Assembly: GCA_963675135.1 (NCBI GenBank)
Contig: OY776125.1
Coordinates: 27,762,565-27,826,564 of the forward strand
Length of the DNA: 64,000 nt
Reading direction: 5' to 3'
DNA from: Galeopsis tetrahit
Taxonomy: Eukaryota; Streptophyta; Magnoliopsida; Lamiales; Lamiaceae
Shown here: piece by piece, positions 33,731 to 45,098 of the stretch
Layout: the number at the start of each line of letters is the position of its first letter
Numbering within the stretch: the stretch's first letter is position 1
Notes under the pieces: model-generated
What the model was told of the DNA's origin: nothing
The model's database searches: none
Seen by the model: the letters and a program-made list of their open reading frames with translations, nothing else
Program-made: the position numbers and the translations under genes

Positions 33731-35126
33731 TAGAGCTGTGAGATTGGGCCAGCCCGCCCACTCCACTTAACGGGCCTGCACGAGCTGGGTCGCGGTATTT
33801 TTACTTACCCTTTTTGTTTATTCAGTTTTCTGGAGCCGTGCTTCCGTCGTTGTCAGACGCGCGCCGCCGAAGCCTGAGTTCCGTTCGCATCAGACCTATA
33901 CAACCTCCGAACGCCGCTCAGCACACAGTGACGGAAACAGGTTTTTTTCTCTTTTCTTTTCTTTCAAGTTTCAATATCTGAATTTTTAAAGGCTATTGCG
34001 CCGTATCTGTTTATTCGGTAATTTTTAGTGGCACCTGTGCGCTGTAGAACTGCCGTAGGACTTTCTATTTGCTTGTTGTTGATGATTTTTAATTTATAAC
34101 GGGTTTATGTATTTGAACCTTGGAGGTTATTTTATACTGTGCTTACTATTTTGAGACTTAATATCTAGGTTGTTTAATTTTAACATGTAGTATGTTTTAT
34201 TTATTTGAACTGTTTTGTAGACATTTGTTGCTTCAGCCTTAAGCCTATGTAAACTATGTTTATTTTGATTGTTTTTGTAGACATTGTTTAAAAATAAAAG
34301 TAACAGACCACCAATTCGAAGTGTTCAAGTGTTTAGGCTTAGTTTGCTAATTGTCCTGCCTTAATTTGAATTTTCTTGAGGAAATCTACTTGAAACTGAA
34401 TAATTGGTCACCAAATCGTACACGTCCACATCTCCTGTAATTTTTTCTCCTTCTTGAATTTCACCAATTTAAATTTTTTGTAGGGTTTCTTTTTAATTTA
34501 TGATAAGATGGGGAATGTGATAAACCTGTTTTTTCCTTTTTTTTTTGTTAGTGGATTGTTCTTCAGTTTTGTGCTCTCCAGTGAGAATTATTAGTTTAAA
34601 TTATCATTCTTTTCTTTGCATAAGTTGTGTATGCATTCTGTTTTAATGTCCTTTTATTCACATTCTGTTGTTTGTGTGTAATTCTTTGGAAATTCTAGAT
34701 TACCATTGTATTATAGAATGTGGATTCGTTTCCATTCATCCTTTGTTACTGCCATATTTTTACCCATTGGTGGTAACAAAATGAAATTGAAGGAAATAAT
34801 AATCTGGTTTTAATGTAACAAAGAGATGGACCTATTTTTTTCAGAGTGAGATTGAACTTAGAGAGAAAGGATTAGTTGTATTGTACTATATGCAATATGC
34901 ATATGGGTTGTGTATATAGTAATAGTATATACTGTGGTTCTGGTGGGCAAGCAGGACATCAGAACGAGGAAGCAGATTTTTTGACCATTTTATATTTAAA
35001 AAATATAATTAAAAAATGGACCATTTTGACCCATGGCCCGGAAGCCCGTCTAGGGCCAGGTAGGGCCTGGAAATCTGCTGCCCGACTGGCTGGTACCGGA
35101 CTGGCCCTGCCTTTTTGACAGCTCTA
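33731..35126. mobile_element. hAT deletion derivative in the neuroguidin 5' region
   Basis: The left end is tagagctgtgagattgggcc and the right end is cctttttgacagctcta, inverted partners in their last 10 or so bases. Internal sequence at 34180-34290 resembles the hAT 3' relic at 6180-6300. A G+C-rich block at 33811-33941, ending in a possible donor (ggaaacag then gttttt), could be a 5' UTR exon of the host gene or of the hAT element. The 8-bp flanks differ (atatgtag against gctgtgtg), so a simple insertion is not proved. No transposase frame remains. Confidence 0.5.
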
Positions 35127-35210
35127 GCTGTGTGTGTGGTGCCCCGTCTCTTACATACTTTAGTTTGCTTTTGTGTTTCTTCAATCTGCAGGCAGTGAAA
35201 TCCTTTGAAA

Positions 35211-37891
35211 ATGACAGAGGCTATTGATTCAACACACAGCTATGAAAGAATTAATAGGTAAGAGTATTACTGTTTTTTACTTTACAATTCACACTAAACA
35301 TCATTACTTTTGTTCCTCCATTTTTAGTGAAATAAATCTTAATCTAATAAAACGTATGGTTCAGAGAATCTCCGCAGTTGGTTGCTCTGTTGAAGGAAAT
35401 GAAGGAAGGGTTGGACAATTTGAGGAATAAAATCCAGGTTTTAACTGATAAGGTATGGCTTGGTATTTCTACGTTTGTTTAGACAGCGAGTTATCCTTCA
35501 ATGGAAGCCTTTTTCGTGTGATATAAATTGGATTTGATTTGATTCACGGTATGAATTGTGCAAGCCTGCAAGATTATAGAAATTATCACATATTGTATCA
35601 TATGAACTGCAATATCATTTGTTAAATTAAAATTAAATAATCTGAGAGTATCTATTACTTTTGCACAAATTAGGTGAGTTGTGTAACACTGTAACCTCTG
35701 ATACAAAGCATGAAATGCAAAACTTTGTATTCTTTTTGGTAAGTGAACATCGATTTTGTAATAAGCAACAGATGCTAAAGGGTTGATGTCTGAAGATGTG
35801 AGGGATATATTGTTTTAAGTTGAAGGAGGCACTCATGTACATTGTTATCTTTGTATTAAACATTGACTTGATTGCTTCTCTAACTACTTTTGTTGATAAG
35901 TAGACCTAGTTTTCTGTCTGATCTCGACTTTATGGTGATTGTGCTTTCAGCTTTCTGCATTTGTTTATTCATGTTAGAATTTCAGGGTAGAAAATCTCTA
36001 CACATTCCAGTTAATGTTAAGAGTTGAACTTTTGGATGACAGTGCCCAGATAAATTTCACTTGAATCTCATCGACTTTTGGATGAGTTTTATCCCCTTTT
36101 GTCTCCTCCGGACAGTTTTAAATTTGAATTGGACTCTTTGTCTTTTATTCCATGATCTGATAGCTTATTGAAACCCCATAAGCAATCAATCAACTACTAC
36201 TTTGAGCTCCTGAATATTACAATTTTAGAACTTAATAAGAGACGAGCTAGGGGGCAGAGAATTGGAAAGCAGATTTTATGTTGAATATTTTCTGTAGGGA
36301 TTGATTGTTTGCTCACAGCTGCATGTTCATGTGTTCTCTTGCGCACCATATTAAATGACAATAGAAAATCCGTGACTCGCTTTCTACTTCTTATGTACTT
36401 GGTTCTGGTCCTTAGTTTATATGCTTCTTGGCCCAAGGACTGAACTTCAATTTGTTGTTTTTTGGAAGTAGAATATAAAAGGGGTGAAGGACATCATTTA
36501 GTTTTGTTTATTTGTTAAATTGTTTATTTATTTTTTAATTTTTTTTGTACAGGTGAAAGCAAATAGTTTCCCCACATCAGATGGGATAAGCTATCTGGAG
36601 GCAAAACACTTACTTCTTCTGAACTATTGCCAGTCTCTTGTTTACTTTCTGCTTCGCAAGGCGAAAGGATTATCAATTCAAGGGCATCCAGTTGTTAGGA
36701 GTCTTGTTGAGATAAGATTATTCTTGGAGAAGGTATTATCTACATATATCATATATGTGTGTGACTAATGTATATACTTAAATTACCTCGAAAGCCACCT
36801 GTTAAGATATGGACAACTTTTAAGAAGTCTAGTAGAATTTGGGTTTTGCTGTGGGATTTTATTCCTTCATCACATGGTTTCATGCAGATTCGCCCAGTTG
36901 ACAGGAAACTTCAATACCAAATTCAAAAGCTAACGAATACCACAGCACCAACAATTGAAAAACCAGGTTTGGTTGAGAAGGAATCAGATGACACACAGAA
37001 GGCAGAAGACTTGTTGAAATATCGCCCTAATGCTGATTTACTTATTCCCAAAACAATGCCTAATTCAGAGGTGATTAGCTCATAATCAGCTACTATTAAT
37101 ATTTGTAGGACATACTCCATTTTTTTTTTCTTTTTTTGCTCCTGAAAGAATGATATATAATTGTTTTTCAGGATGGTGGTGGTGTATATCGACCCCCAAA
37201 ATTTGCTCCATCTTCCATGGAGGAAAGTAAGATGTCGAAACAGGAGAAAAATGCTTTGAGAAGAGAGAATGGAACTCTTCGTCAAGCAAGGCAGAGTGAT
37301 TATGTTAGAGACTTGTTGGATGATTTGCAGGGAAAACCCGAAGAAGTGTGTAGTAAATCTTTTTAATGATATTACATTTCTCTTATCATTTTTTGTGTGC
37401 TGATATATTGTTGACTATACAGATAAATGAAAATGTAAGATCAGAGAGTAGAGAAGTGGTGAAGCACATTGAAAAGATGGAAGAACGTGCACGTCAAGAA
37501 GAGGAGCTTTTTACTCGTGCACCTGTCACCAAAGCTGAGAAAAAGACTATGAAACACTTAAAGAAGACTAGAAATGGGTAAGTCTCAAAGAACGTGATAT
37601 TCATTTATTATCTGTTATTTTAGTTGGCTGAGTGAGTGCCCGTTTCTGTTGTGTGTCCCAGGTTGCTTGGTCTAACAGAAAGTTTCTTCGATGAGATAAA
37701 ATCTTTACCCCTTGAGGGTAGTGCCCCCGAGCAATCAACCATGTTTAGTAATGCTCCAAGTGGAGATAGGAGGAAATTCAGCAAGCGTAAGGTATGAAGG
37801 GGGTTAAAATAGATTTATGTTGTCTGCAATTCTGCATGGATTATTCTAACAAAATATACATATGTGTTACTGTTGACAGAGAAAGCATTGA
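35211..37891 (+). CDS. NGDN: neuroguidin-like Sas10/Utp3/C1D family protein
   Basis: Proteins of this family act in the nucleolar small-subunit processome (yeast Lcp5 relative) and are needed for 18S rRNA maturation. I read eight coding exons: 35211-35257, 35365-35452, 36553-36732, 36888-37070, 37172-37345, 37423-37577, 37662-37791 and 37880-37891. All have GT-AG borders and consistent phase. The product is 322 residues, close to the usual length of about 315. The Sas10/C1D helical domain covers roughly residues 18-105 (LVALLKEMKEGLDNL, LLLLNYCQSLVYFLLRKAKG). The middle has the family's KYRPNADLL and VYRPPKFAP segments. The C-terminus is basic (RRKFSKRKRKH). A tgcag acceptor at 35192 just before the ATG suggests an intron in the 5' UTR. 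The aldo-keto reductase follows about 1 kb downstream. Confidence 0.9.
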
Positions 37892-38774
37892 TTGACTTGA
37901 GATGAATTCAAGTTTGAATTACATGCTTCAGAGCATGATGATTTTGGAGCTGACTTGAAGTTTTGCAGAGAATTCATACAGGGATCATCGCCTCTTCTGG
38001 AGATTGTCGAACGATTATATTTATGGTTTCTTGTTTAATTTCATATGAGATGTGATGTAGTATTATGGATCCTTTTGTATTTGTCCATCATGATATAAAG
38101 CAGTGGAAAAGAATATTTGCTTTTAATTTCAAGTCATATACATTAATCAATTAAATATCATATACTCCCCTGGACCCTGTCTAATTTCATATGAGATTAA
38201 GTCATATTGACACTAAACTACCTTACCTCCAACCTTTGGTTGGGGTGTGCAAAGTGAATTAGCAAGAGTTACATATTATGGTGCCTTTATCTACAGTATT
38301 TGTTAATTAGCAGGGTGAATTAGAGATATCATGTTAAAATTTGATAACTTTAAACATTAACTTAAATGTTCGTGGCAGATTAAAAATCTTACATACCTAC
38401 CTATTCGAACCGTCTGAAATATTGATTTTTATAAATATGGTTTGGTTTACAATTTTTTTAAAAGAGAACGATTTATACTTTGATTTACAATTTATGGACG
38501 GTTTGATTAATAGCTATGTTTGAAATGACATTTTTTCCGTTTAATGGCTGGTTTTCCAGTTTACAACTAAGCATGTTTGATTTTATTAAAATTCTATATT
38601 ACTCTTTTTTCAATTTAAACCTTGGCGGATAATTAACGGTGAAATCGGATATGAAATGAAAACATCTGAAAAAGACGCAGGGTTTGAGGGCATAACGGGT
38701 AATTCAACGTTAATGTGGGTACATTTTTACTTATTTTGGCTTGCAAATAACGTGATGATACAACTAAAAATGGA
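37892..38774. other. intergenic region
   Basis: It contains the neuroguidin 3' UTR (about the first 220 bp) and then A+T-rich spacer. No other gene or transposon was recognised. Confidence 0.5.
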
Positions 38775-38807
38775 AGCCCAACGGTTGGGCCCAAAAGTAA
38801 TGGGCCT
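38775..38807. promoter_or_regulatory. cluster of three TGGGC site II motifs
   Basis: agcccaacggttgggcccaa, followed 8 bp later by tgggcc, lies 100-130 bp upstream of the aldo-keto reductase start codon. This is the usual distance for site II motifs in plant housekeeping promoters. No clear TATA box is seen. Confidence 0.5.
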
Positions 38808-38906
38808 GACAAAACACAAACCAGTCCTTTTTTAGTCAGTGTACACGTGTCTCCTTCCATTCGCCAAGGACGTTATCATTCCCTTTTCCAGTTTGCATAA
38901 TTTTCC

Positions 38907-41900
38907 ATGGCTTCATCACCGAGCTCCTCCGCAATTCCCGCGTTTCTCCCCAATAGCAGAAACACCAGTCGCAGTCTTACCGCCCCTCACTTCTCGCGCC
39001 ACATAGCACCACCGCCTGAAGGCGGAAGGAGTCTCGCCTTGTTTTGGAAATGGAAGACGAAGAAGAACACTAGCTTCGTTGTTTTCAGCAAAAAGCGGCC
39101 GGAAAACGCATTACAGTATAGGAAACTCGGAGACTCCGACCTCCTAATAAGTGAAATCACTCTTGGCACTGTAAGCACCCTTAATTTGGAATTAATCACA
39201 TTGTAATTCCTGAGGGCTTGATGAATTTTTGGTATTTTATTTACCTAAGACACTAGGGGTTAAACAGATTTGAGGTAAATTTGTTGATGAGTTGGTATGT
39301 CTATGTATATTGCAGATGGCTTATGGGGAACAGAATACAGAGAAAGAGGCTCACGAGCAACTTAGCTACGCGTTTGAACGTGGAATTAATGCTTTAGACA
39401 CTGCAGAAGTGGTAAGGCTCTATGAGAATTCGCTAATAATCCTGCATTGATACTAGACATGCAATTAGGTTTGTGAAAACTCATCCAAAAGGTTATTGCA
39501 CAGTTTTTTGTGGAGTGCTCGGTACTACTTTATCTTCTTTTGACATTATTTTGTTGAAGTTCTGGTTAATGATGAGAAGGTCACCTTTCTCTTCGTTTTT
39601 TGCTCTTTCAGTATCCAGTACCACCAAGAGGAGAGACCCAAGGAAGGACAGACCAGTATATTGCAAGCTGGCTGAAGACTCAACCGCGAGACAAGGTACT
39701 TATTAACGTTATTTCAAGAGTTCTCCTATGGGATTTCTTAATTAGTAAGTGCCAGACTAAATTAGTTTTCTGTTATCTCATAATGCTGCAATGCTGGCCT
39801 TTAAAGGATTTAGTGTTGCTATTTGATCCAGTGATCCAAGATTTCTTTGGGTGTCTTCTATTGTACTATACAATAATAATGGGCTGAATCTGAAATGCAT
39901 AAACCCTGCCTATGGAGAATTTTATAGGGTTGGAGTGACTTTGCTTATAGCCCATGTTACGTATAAGAGAAGATGGAAAAGGCCAGCTAGTTAGGGTTGG
40001 GTATTTGGGCTTTCTAGTGGCAATTAGCACTTAGCAATTTAGTAGTTAGTGTTCTGTTTTGGATATTGTATATAAACCTCTTGTTCTCTTTGTGAGGGGT
40101 GTTGATTCAGATTAGTAAATACGGCTTTAAGCTTGGGCGGGATAGCTTCTGTGGTTCTTGTTTCTCAGTTACTCCTTGCCTCTAACAATCCAAGAACTTC
40201 AAAATGTGTAAATGCTGCTAATTAAAGAACTATGGAACTTGATCATTGAATTACCATTGCTTGAAAGTCCTTCATTCTTGCATCCATAATTTTCAACAAC
40301 TAAAATTATGATTGCTTGAACTTGAGGAATATTAATAATGGAATCTTGGCATTAATATTTCTTATTAGAATAACAACCTTTCACTATTTTGAGATTTTCA
40401 TCAAATAGACTTTAATTGCCATGTAAGTATTGATGTGATCAGCCACTTCTAGGTTGTCCAAGCTCGACATGGTTTCTTGATGTAAGTCTCACAAAATGGT
40501 AATAATCGTAGCCTAAGCTGATTATAAGTGCTTCAGGACTCAATGTTCTTATTAAAATCAAATATAACGATCCTGTTAATATAGAGCAATATTACACAGT
40601 TGTGACACTGACACCCCCCCCCCCCCCCATCCCAATAGGTCATTCTGGCGACAAAAGTTGCTGGTTATTCAGACCGAGCAACTTATTTGCGTGACAACGG
40701 AAAGGTTTTGCGAGTGGATGCTGCTAATATAAGGGAAAGTGTAGAGAAAAGTCTTAAGCGTCTTAATACGGATTACATTGACTTACTCCAAATTCACTGG
40801 TAAATTTATTAATCTCTTCTATTTCATTTCTTATTCTTTCTTCTTATTCTTTCTCATCCTACATGATCCATTGCTGTTGGATGTGCTTGTTTGATAGAGT
40901 TAAATGTCCATTGATTCACCAGTAGCCTATTTTTTATATGGTCATCCATGAATACTGTTGAAGTCAATTTAGTTTTGTCATCTTAAAACCAAATCAGAGC
41001 TATCAAACTAGTTGGCCACTGTCTGTTTATGTGTCAATTTAGATTGCCAGTTTAAAAATGTTTAAGGCAATTTTTTTTTTTTTTTTTACGCCTGATATTG
41101 AATTCCAACTAAAAAATGCTATTCCACTACCACAGTTGGTCGTTATCTGTTTATGTGTCACTACATGAAATATTCTACTCTTGGTGAAACAGTTTACTTT
41201 ATTCTTATTGGTATGTAATATTCAGTTTTATTTTACGCTTCTACTCAAAAGAAGAAACATCGGATTCAAGCTTATGGTGTTCTGATTAATCTGATTAAAG
41301 GGATTTTAAACTCGTCAATCCTGATCTTGTAGTTGGCAATTTCAATGATCAACCTCTTGGGTGATCAATGATGTCCAATGAGATGTTTAAATAATAGGAA
41401 TTTGAGTGATCAGAAAAACGAGAGGGTGAAAAGGAAGAACTCAGAAGGGATAAACCCAATGGATAGCCATTAGCAACTACTTCGCATGCATTCTCACTTT
41501 GTCAGATACCTTAGACTTTCTCGCATAAGCATCTATTTGATATGTTCAGGCCAGACCGGTATGTTGCATTATTTGGGGAATATTTTTATGATCCTTCAAA
41601 GTGGAGGTCAAGTGTGCCATTCGCAGAGCAGCTGAGGCCATTTCAGGAGCTCATTGATCAAGGGAAGGTACACATCTACTACTATAGTATCTAAAATGCT
41701 TATCTGCTTCTGCAATTGCTGAAGATTGAGAGTAATTTACTGTTCAGGTCCTGAATATTTTTTTTTACTTATTTGGTGTGAAGTGTCTTAACAATATTAA
41801 TCACTTTCAGAATATTGCAAGACTTTGATTGATAAAAGTAAAATTTACTTAGTTATTATGTTGCTATTCACAAAGTTAAGAAGATACTCTGAATATATTG

Positions 41901-42775
41901 AGACAGCCAGTTATAACACATCACATAGATAATCATGACAGATTGATAAATCATGTCCATTAGTGGCATAAAATGGTCTAAACTTTTACAGGTGAGATAC
42001 ATTGGGGTTTCCAATGAAACATCATTTGGAGTTATGGAGTTTGTTCATGCTGCCAAAGTCGAAGGACTGCCAAAAATCGTTAGCATCCAGAACAATTATA
42101 GTATGCTAGTTAGATGCAAATTCGAACGTAAGATATACTCCCACGTATCTAAAGCTAGTTTCAGTCATTATTTTCCTGCACACCACTCTTTACTAATACT
42201 GTTACAATGTGCAGTCGATCTAGTCGAAGTTTGCCACCCAAACAACTACAACATTGGCTTGCTTGCCTATTCTCCCCTTTCTGGTGGATCATTGTCCGGA
42301 AAATATCTAGACACTACATCTGAAGCTGCGAAAAAAGGGAGATTTAACCTCTTTCCTGGCTACATGGAGAGATACAATAAGTCTACAGCTAAGGTTCGTT
42401 GTTTCATTCTTCGATATATATATATATATGTGTGTGTATATATATATGGTTAATATCATTATCATCATCATCAGATAACATACATCTGTTTTGATCAAAC
42501 AAACGTATCACTTTTACTACATCTTTGGATCCCAGGAGGTTACTGCTATGTATGCAGAAGTGGCAAAGAAACACGGGCTAAGCCTCGTTGAGTTAGCTCT
42601 AGGGTTTGCACGAGACCGACCATTTGTTACCAGTTCGATAATTGGAGCAACTACTATGGACCAATTAAAGGAAGATATTGATGCCTTTTTTACCACTGAG
42701 CGGCCTTTGCCACCTGAAGTGATGACTGATATTGATGAAGTTTTCAAGAAGTACAAAGATCCAGCTATAAATTAG
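38907..42775 (+). CDS. plastid-targeted aldo-keto reductase (Tas-like)
   Basis: Aldo-keto reductases reduce carbonyls with NADPH in a TIM barrel. Eight exons were read: 38907-39170, 39316-39411, 39612-39695, 40639-40799, 41550-41667, 41992-42127, 42215-42393 and 42536-42775. Borders are GT-AG, phases agree, and the product is 425 residues. Residues 1 to about 60 are rich in Ser, Thr, Arg and Pro with few acids, like a chloroplast transit peptide. The catalytic tetrad is visible: Asp116 and Tyr121 in ALDTAEVYP, Lys154 in ILATKVAGY and His201 in DLLQIHW. The barrel continues with YIGVSNETSFGV, YSPLSGGSLSGKY and the cofactor-binding SSIIGATTMDQL. It most resembles the plant 'protein tas-like' AKR branch; the substrate is unknown. 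Intron 3 ends in a 15-C run just before its acceptor. Confidence 0.92.
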
Positions 42776-42900
42776 GTATACTAAAACCACCCCTCACTGT
42801 TTCTTACCACTTTATCTCATTCTTGTTGTCAGGCCGGGTCTTATAAATGCTACATCGAGTTAAAAACACGGCATGTATAATCAAAGCATGTATAAATTGA

Positions 42901-42942
42901 TACTCTCCCGTCCCACAAAGATAGCCACATTTGACTTTACAC
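42901..42942. mobile_element. left piece of a Stowaway-like MITE split by the MULE
   Basis: ctctcccgtcccacaaagat followed by agccacatttgacttt is a Stowaway-type start. Its continuation appears 5.2 kb away at 48158 as actttataatttgggacatc, in inverted sense, next to aataaatatggcac. The Mutator-like element therefore landed inside this MITE. Confidence 0.55.
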
Positions 42943-43388
42943 GAGGAAATTGTATTTTTAGTCCTATAAGTTTGATACATTCCAAAATAAATCCTTTAAG
43001 TTTCAACTTTACAAAATACGTCATTTACCTTTCAATTTTTGTCCTTTTTTACATCAATTTTTATCCTTTATGTTTTGTAGGAATTAAAATTGGTAAAGTT
43101 GGTGTCACATATATTTAAAAAAGCAACATCATCATGCCACATCACATTATATTAAAAAAATAGAGCTAATAACACTCCAAAATATTCTATACACACCCCC
43201 ATCATTTTAAATACAAAAATAAATGTATACTCCGTATAAAATAACTAAGTAACTCTTACATAAATAAAGAGTAAAATAATTTTAAAAAATAACTTGAAAA
43301 AATATGAAACAAAATAAATTTCAGAAGCAAAACCACGGGGTGTTACATATGTTAATTATGTGAATCGTATTTTATTCTATTAATTGAA

Positions 43389-44538
43389 GGGCTAGTCTTG
43401 TATGAAATATTGCATATATGCATTTCAGTCATTCACACACATGTTCTTTATAAATACACCCACAAGTTTAATTCACACACATGTTCTTTATAAATACACC
43501 CACAAGCTTAATTCACACACACATTTTTTATAAATACACCCACTAACAGCTTAATTCGAAATTTTTAATCCGTTTATTTTACTCGTTTCTGTGATTTTTT
43601 ATCTTTTATTTTATTGTCGAACACGGGATATTAAATGTAGTAATTCAAATTGTAATATGTAGTAATACACATTATTTTATGTAGTAATAACACAAACTAT
43701 TTATATAATAATACAAATTCTTTTATTTAGTATAACACGTTTTTTCTAGTGTTTTTATTGATGTAGTAACTCACATTATAATATGTAGTAACATATATTA
43801 TCGAATGTAGTAAACACAATAATCATGTTGTAATACAAAATGTTTTATTGTAGGATGATGCGAAAAATATTAGATCATTTGATAAAGTTACATATAGTAA
43901 CAAATGTCTATTCAATGTAGTAATTGAAACTGTAGTATGTAGTAACATATAATTTTTTATGTAGTAAAACAAATTATTACATGTAGTAATAACACAATTT
44001 TATATAGTAATACTGATTTTTTTATATTTTTTTTATTGATTAAGTAATCCACATTAAAATATATAGTAACATATATTATTGCATGTAGTAAGATATATTA
44101 TTGCACGTAATACAAAATAACATTGACCCATAATAATTAGTATTAAAGAATATTTAAAAAAATATAAAATATTTAAGGATTAAGGTCATCGTAAATTGCA
44201 GCGTCCGACCGCGGCCTGAGGTGATCGAAAACTGCTCGGAGAAGACGACCATGTTCAATTTTTGTCAGTGGGTGCATTTATAAAAAATGTGGGTGTTGTC
44301 AGTGGGTGCATTTATAAAAAATGTGGGTGTGAATTGAACTGTCAGTGGGTGTATTTATAAAAAATATGTGGGTGAATTAAGCTTGTGGGTGTATTTATAA
44401 AAAAATGTGTGTGTGAATTAAGCTTGTGGGTGTATTTATAAAAAATGTGTGTGAATTAAGCTTGTGGGTGTATTTATAAAGAACATGTGTGTGAATAACT
44501 GAAATGCATGTATGCAATATTGCATATAAGTTTTTGTG
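43389..44538 (-). mobile_element. non-autonomous element, copy 2, with perfect 9-bp target duplication
   Basis: It begins gggctagtcttgtatgaaat and ends gcatataagtttttgtg, flanked by ttaattgaa at 43380-43388 and 44539-44547. Both subterminal regions carry units with tttataaatacacccac (left) or its inverse (right), three on the left and six on the right, so the arms form long inverted repeats. The G+C-rich block found in copy 1 appears here inverted at about 44195-44250. It sits inside the 5.2-kb Mutator-like element, so it inserted later or travelled with it. Confidence 0.8.
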
Positions 44539-44819
44539 TTAATTGAAACGTATAACTAGATGCAAATAATTTTTGAGAATATTTCTAAAAAGGGCCATTC
44601 TTAGAGACAGTTTTTTAATTAAGAACAAAAATTATAATAATTTTAAATAAGGTCAAAAACCTACATAAAAACCCCCTTGTACCCTTCCTCTTTAAAAACT
44701 ATAATTATAAATGAAATTTAAATCCTACTTTCCCTATAATTTCGGGAGACTTTCATTTTCAGATTTGATTTCAATATCATCAAAATATTTTTATTTTGAA
44801 ACAAATCCCCTCCACATAT

Positions 44820-45098
44820 TCCATCCAAAAATGTCGATCTGTCTTCCCCACGAACATAGGCGCCGAAGACGATCAAACCCCCCGAATGGAAGAAAAAAGC
44901 ATTGTCGATGGCAGATCTTCCTTCTCGTCGTCGTCCACGATCGAACCTCCCACCCAATCTCCTTCGCGGCGACGTGACAACACGGACGCGGTGCAAGTGA
45001 CTGGTTCCATTTTTACGATTTTTTACAAATCGGTTGTGTTGCCCACGCTAAAGAGTACAGTTAATTTACGCATTTGTTACAGATCGGTTGTGAGATGA
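44820..45098 (+). other. G+C-rich ORF inside the Mutator-like element, possible captured fragment
   Basis: 44830-45000 is clearly richer in G and C than the rest of the element. It encodes a short Ser-rich stretch (MEEKSIVDGRSSF...SRRRDNTDAVQ) followed by a possible donor, gtgactgg. It looks like the first exon of a host gene, but I do not recognise the protein. It could equally be chance. Confidence 0.3.

Noticed and set aside
33811..33941. 5' UTR exon of the neuroguidin gene called with confidence
   Set aside because: The block lies between hAT-like ends, so it may belong to the transposon; transcript data are needed to decide, and I left it out of the gene.
43389..44538. Helitron, because of gene-like G+C-rich core and subterminal repeats
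   Set aside because: Both copies have 9-bp target duplications, which Helitrons do not make, and neither has the TC...CTRR ends.
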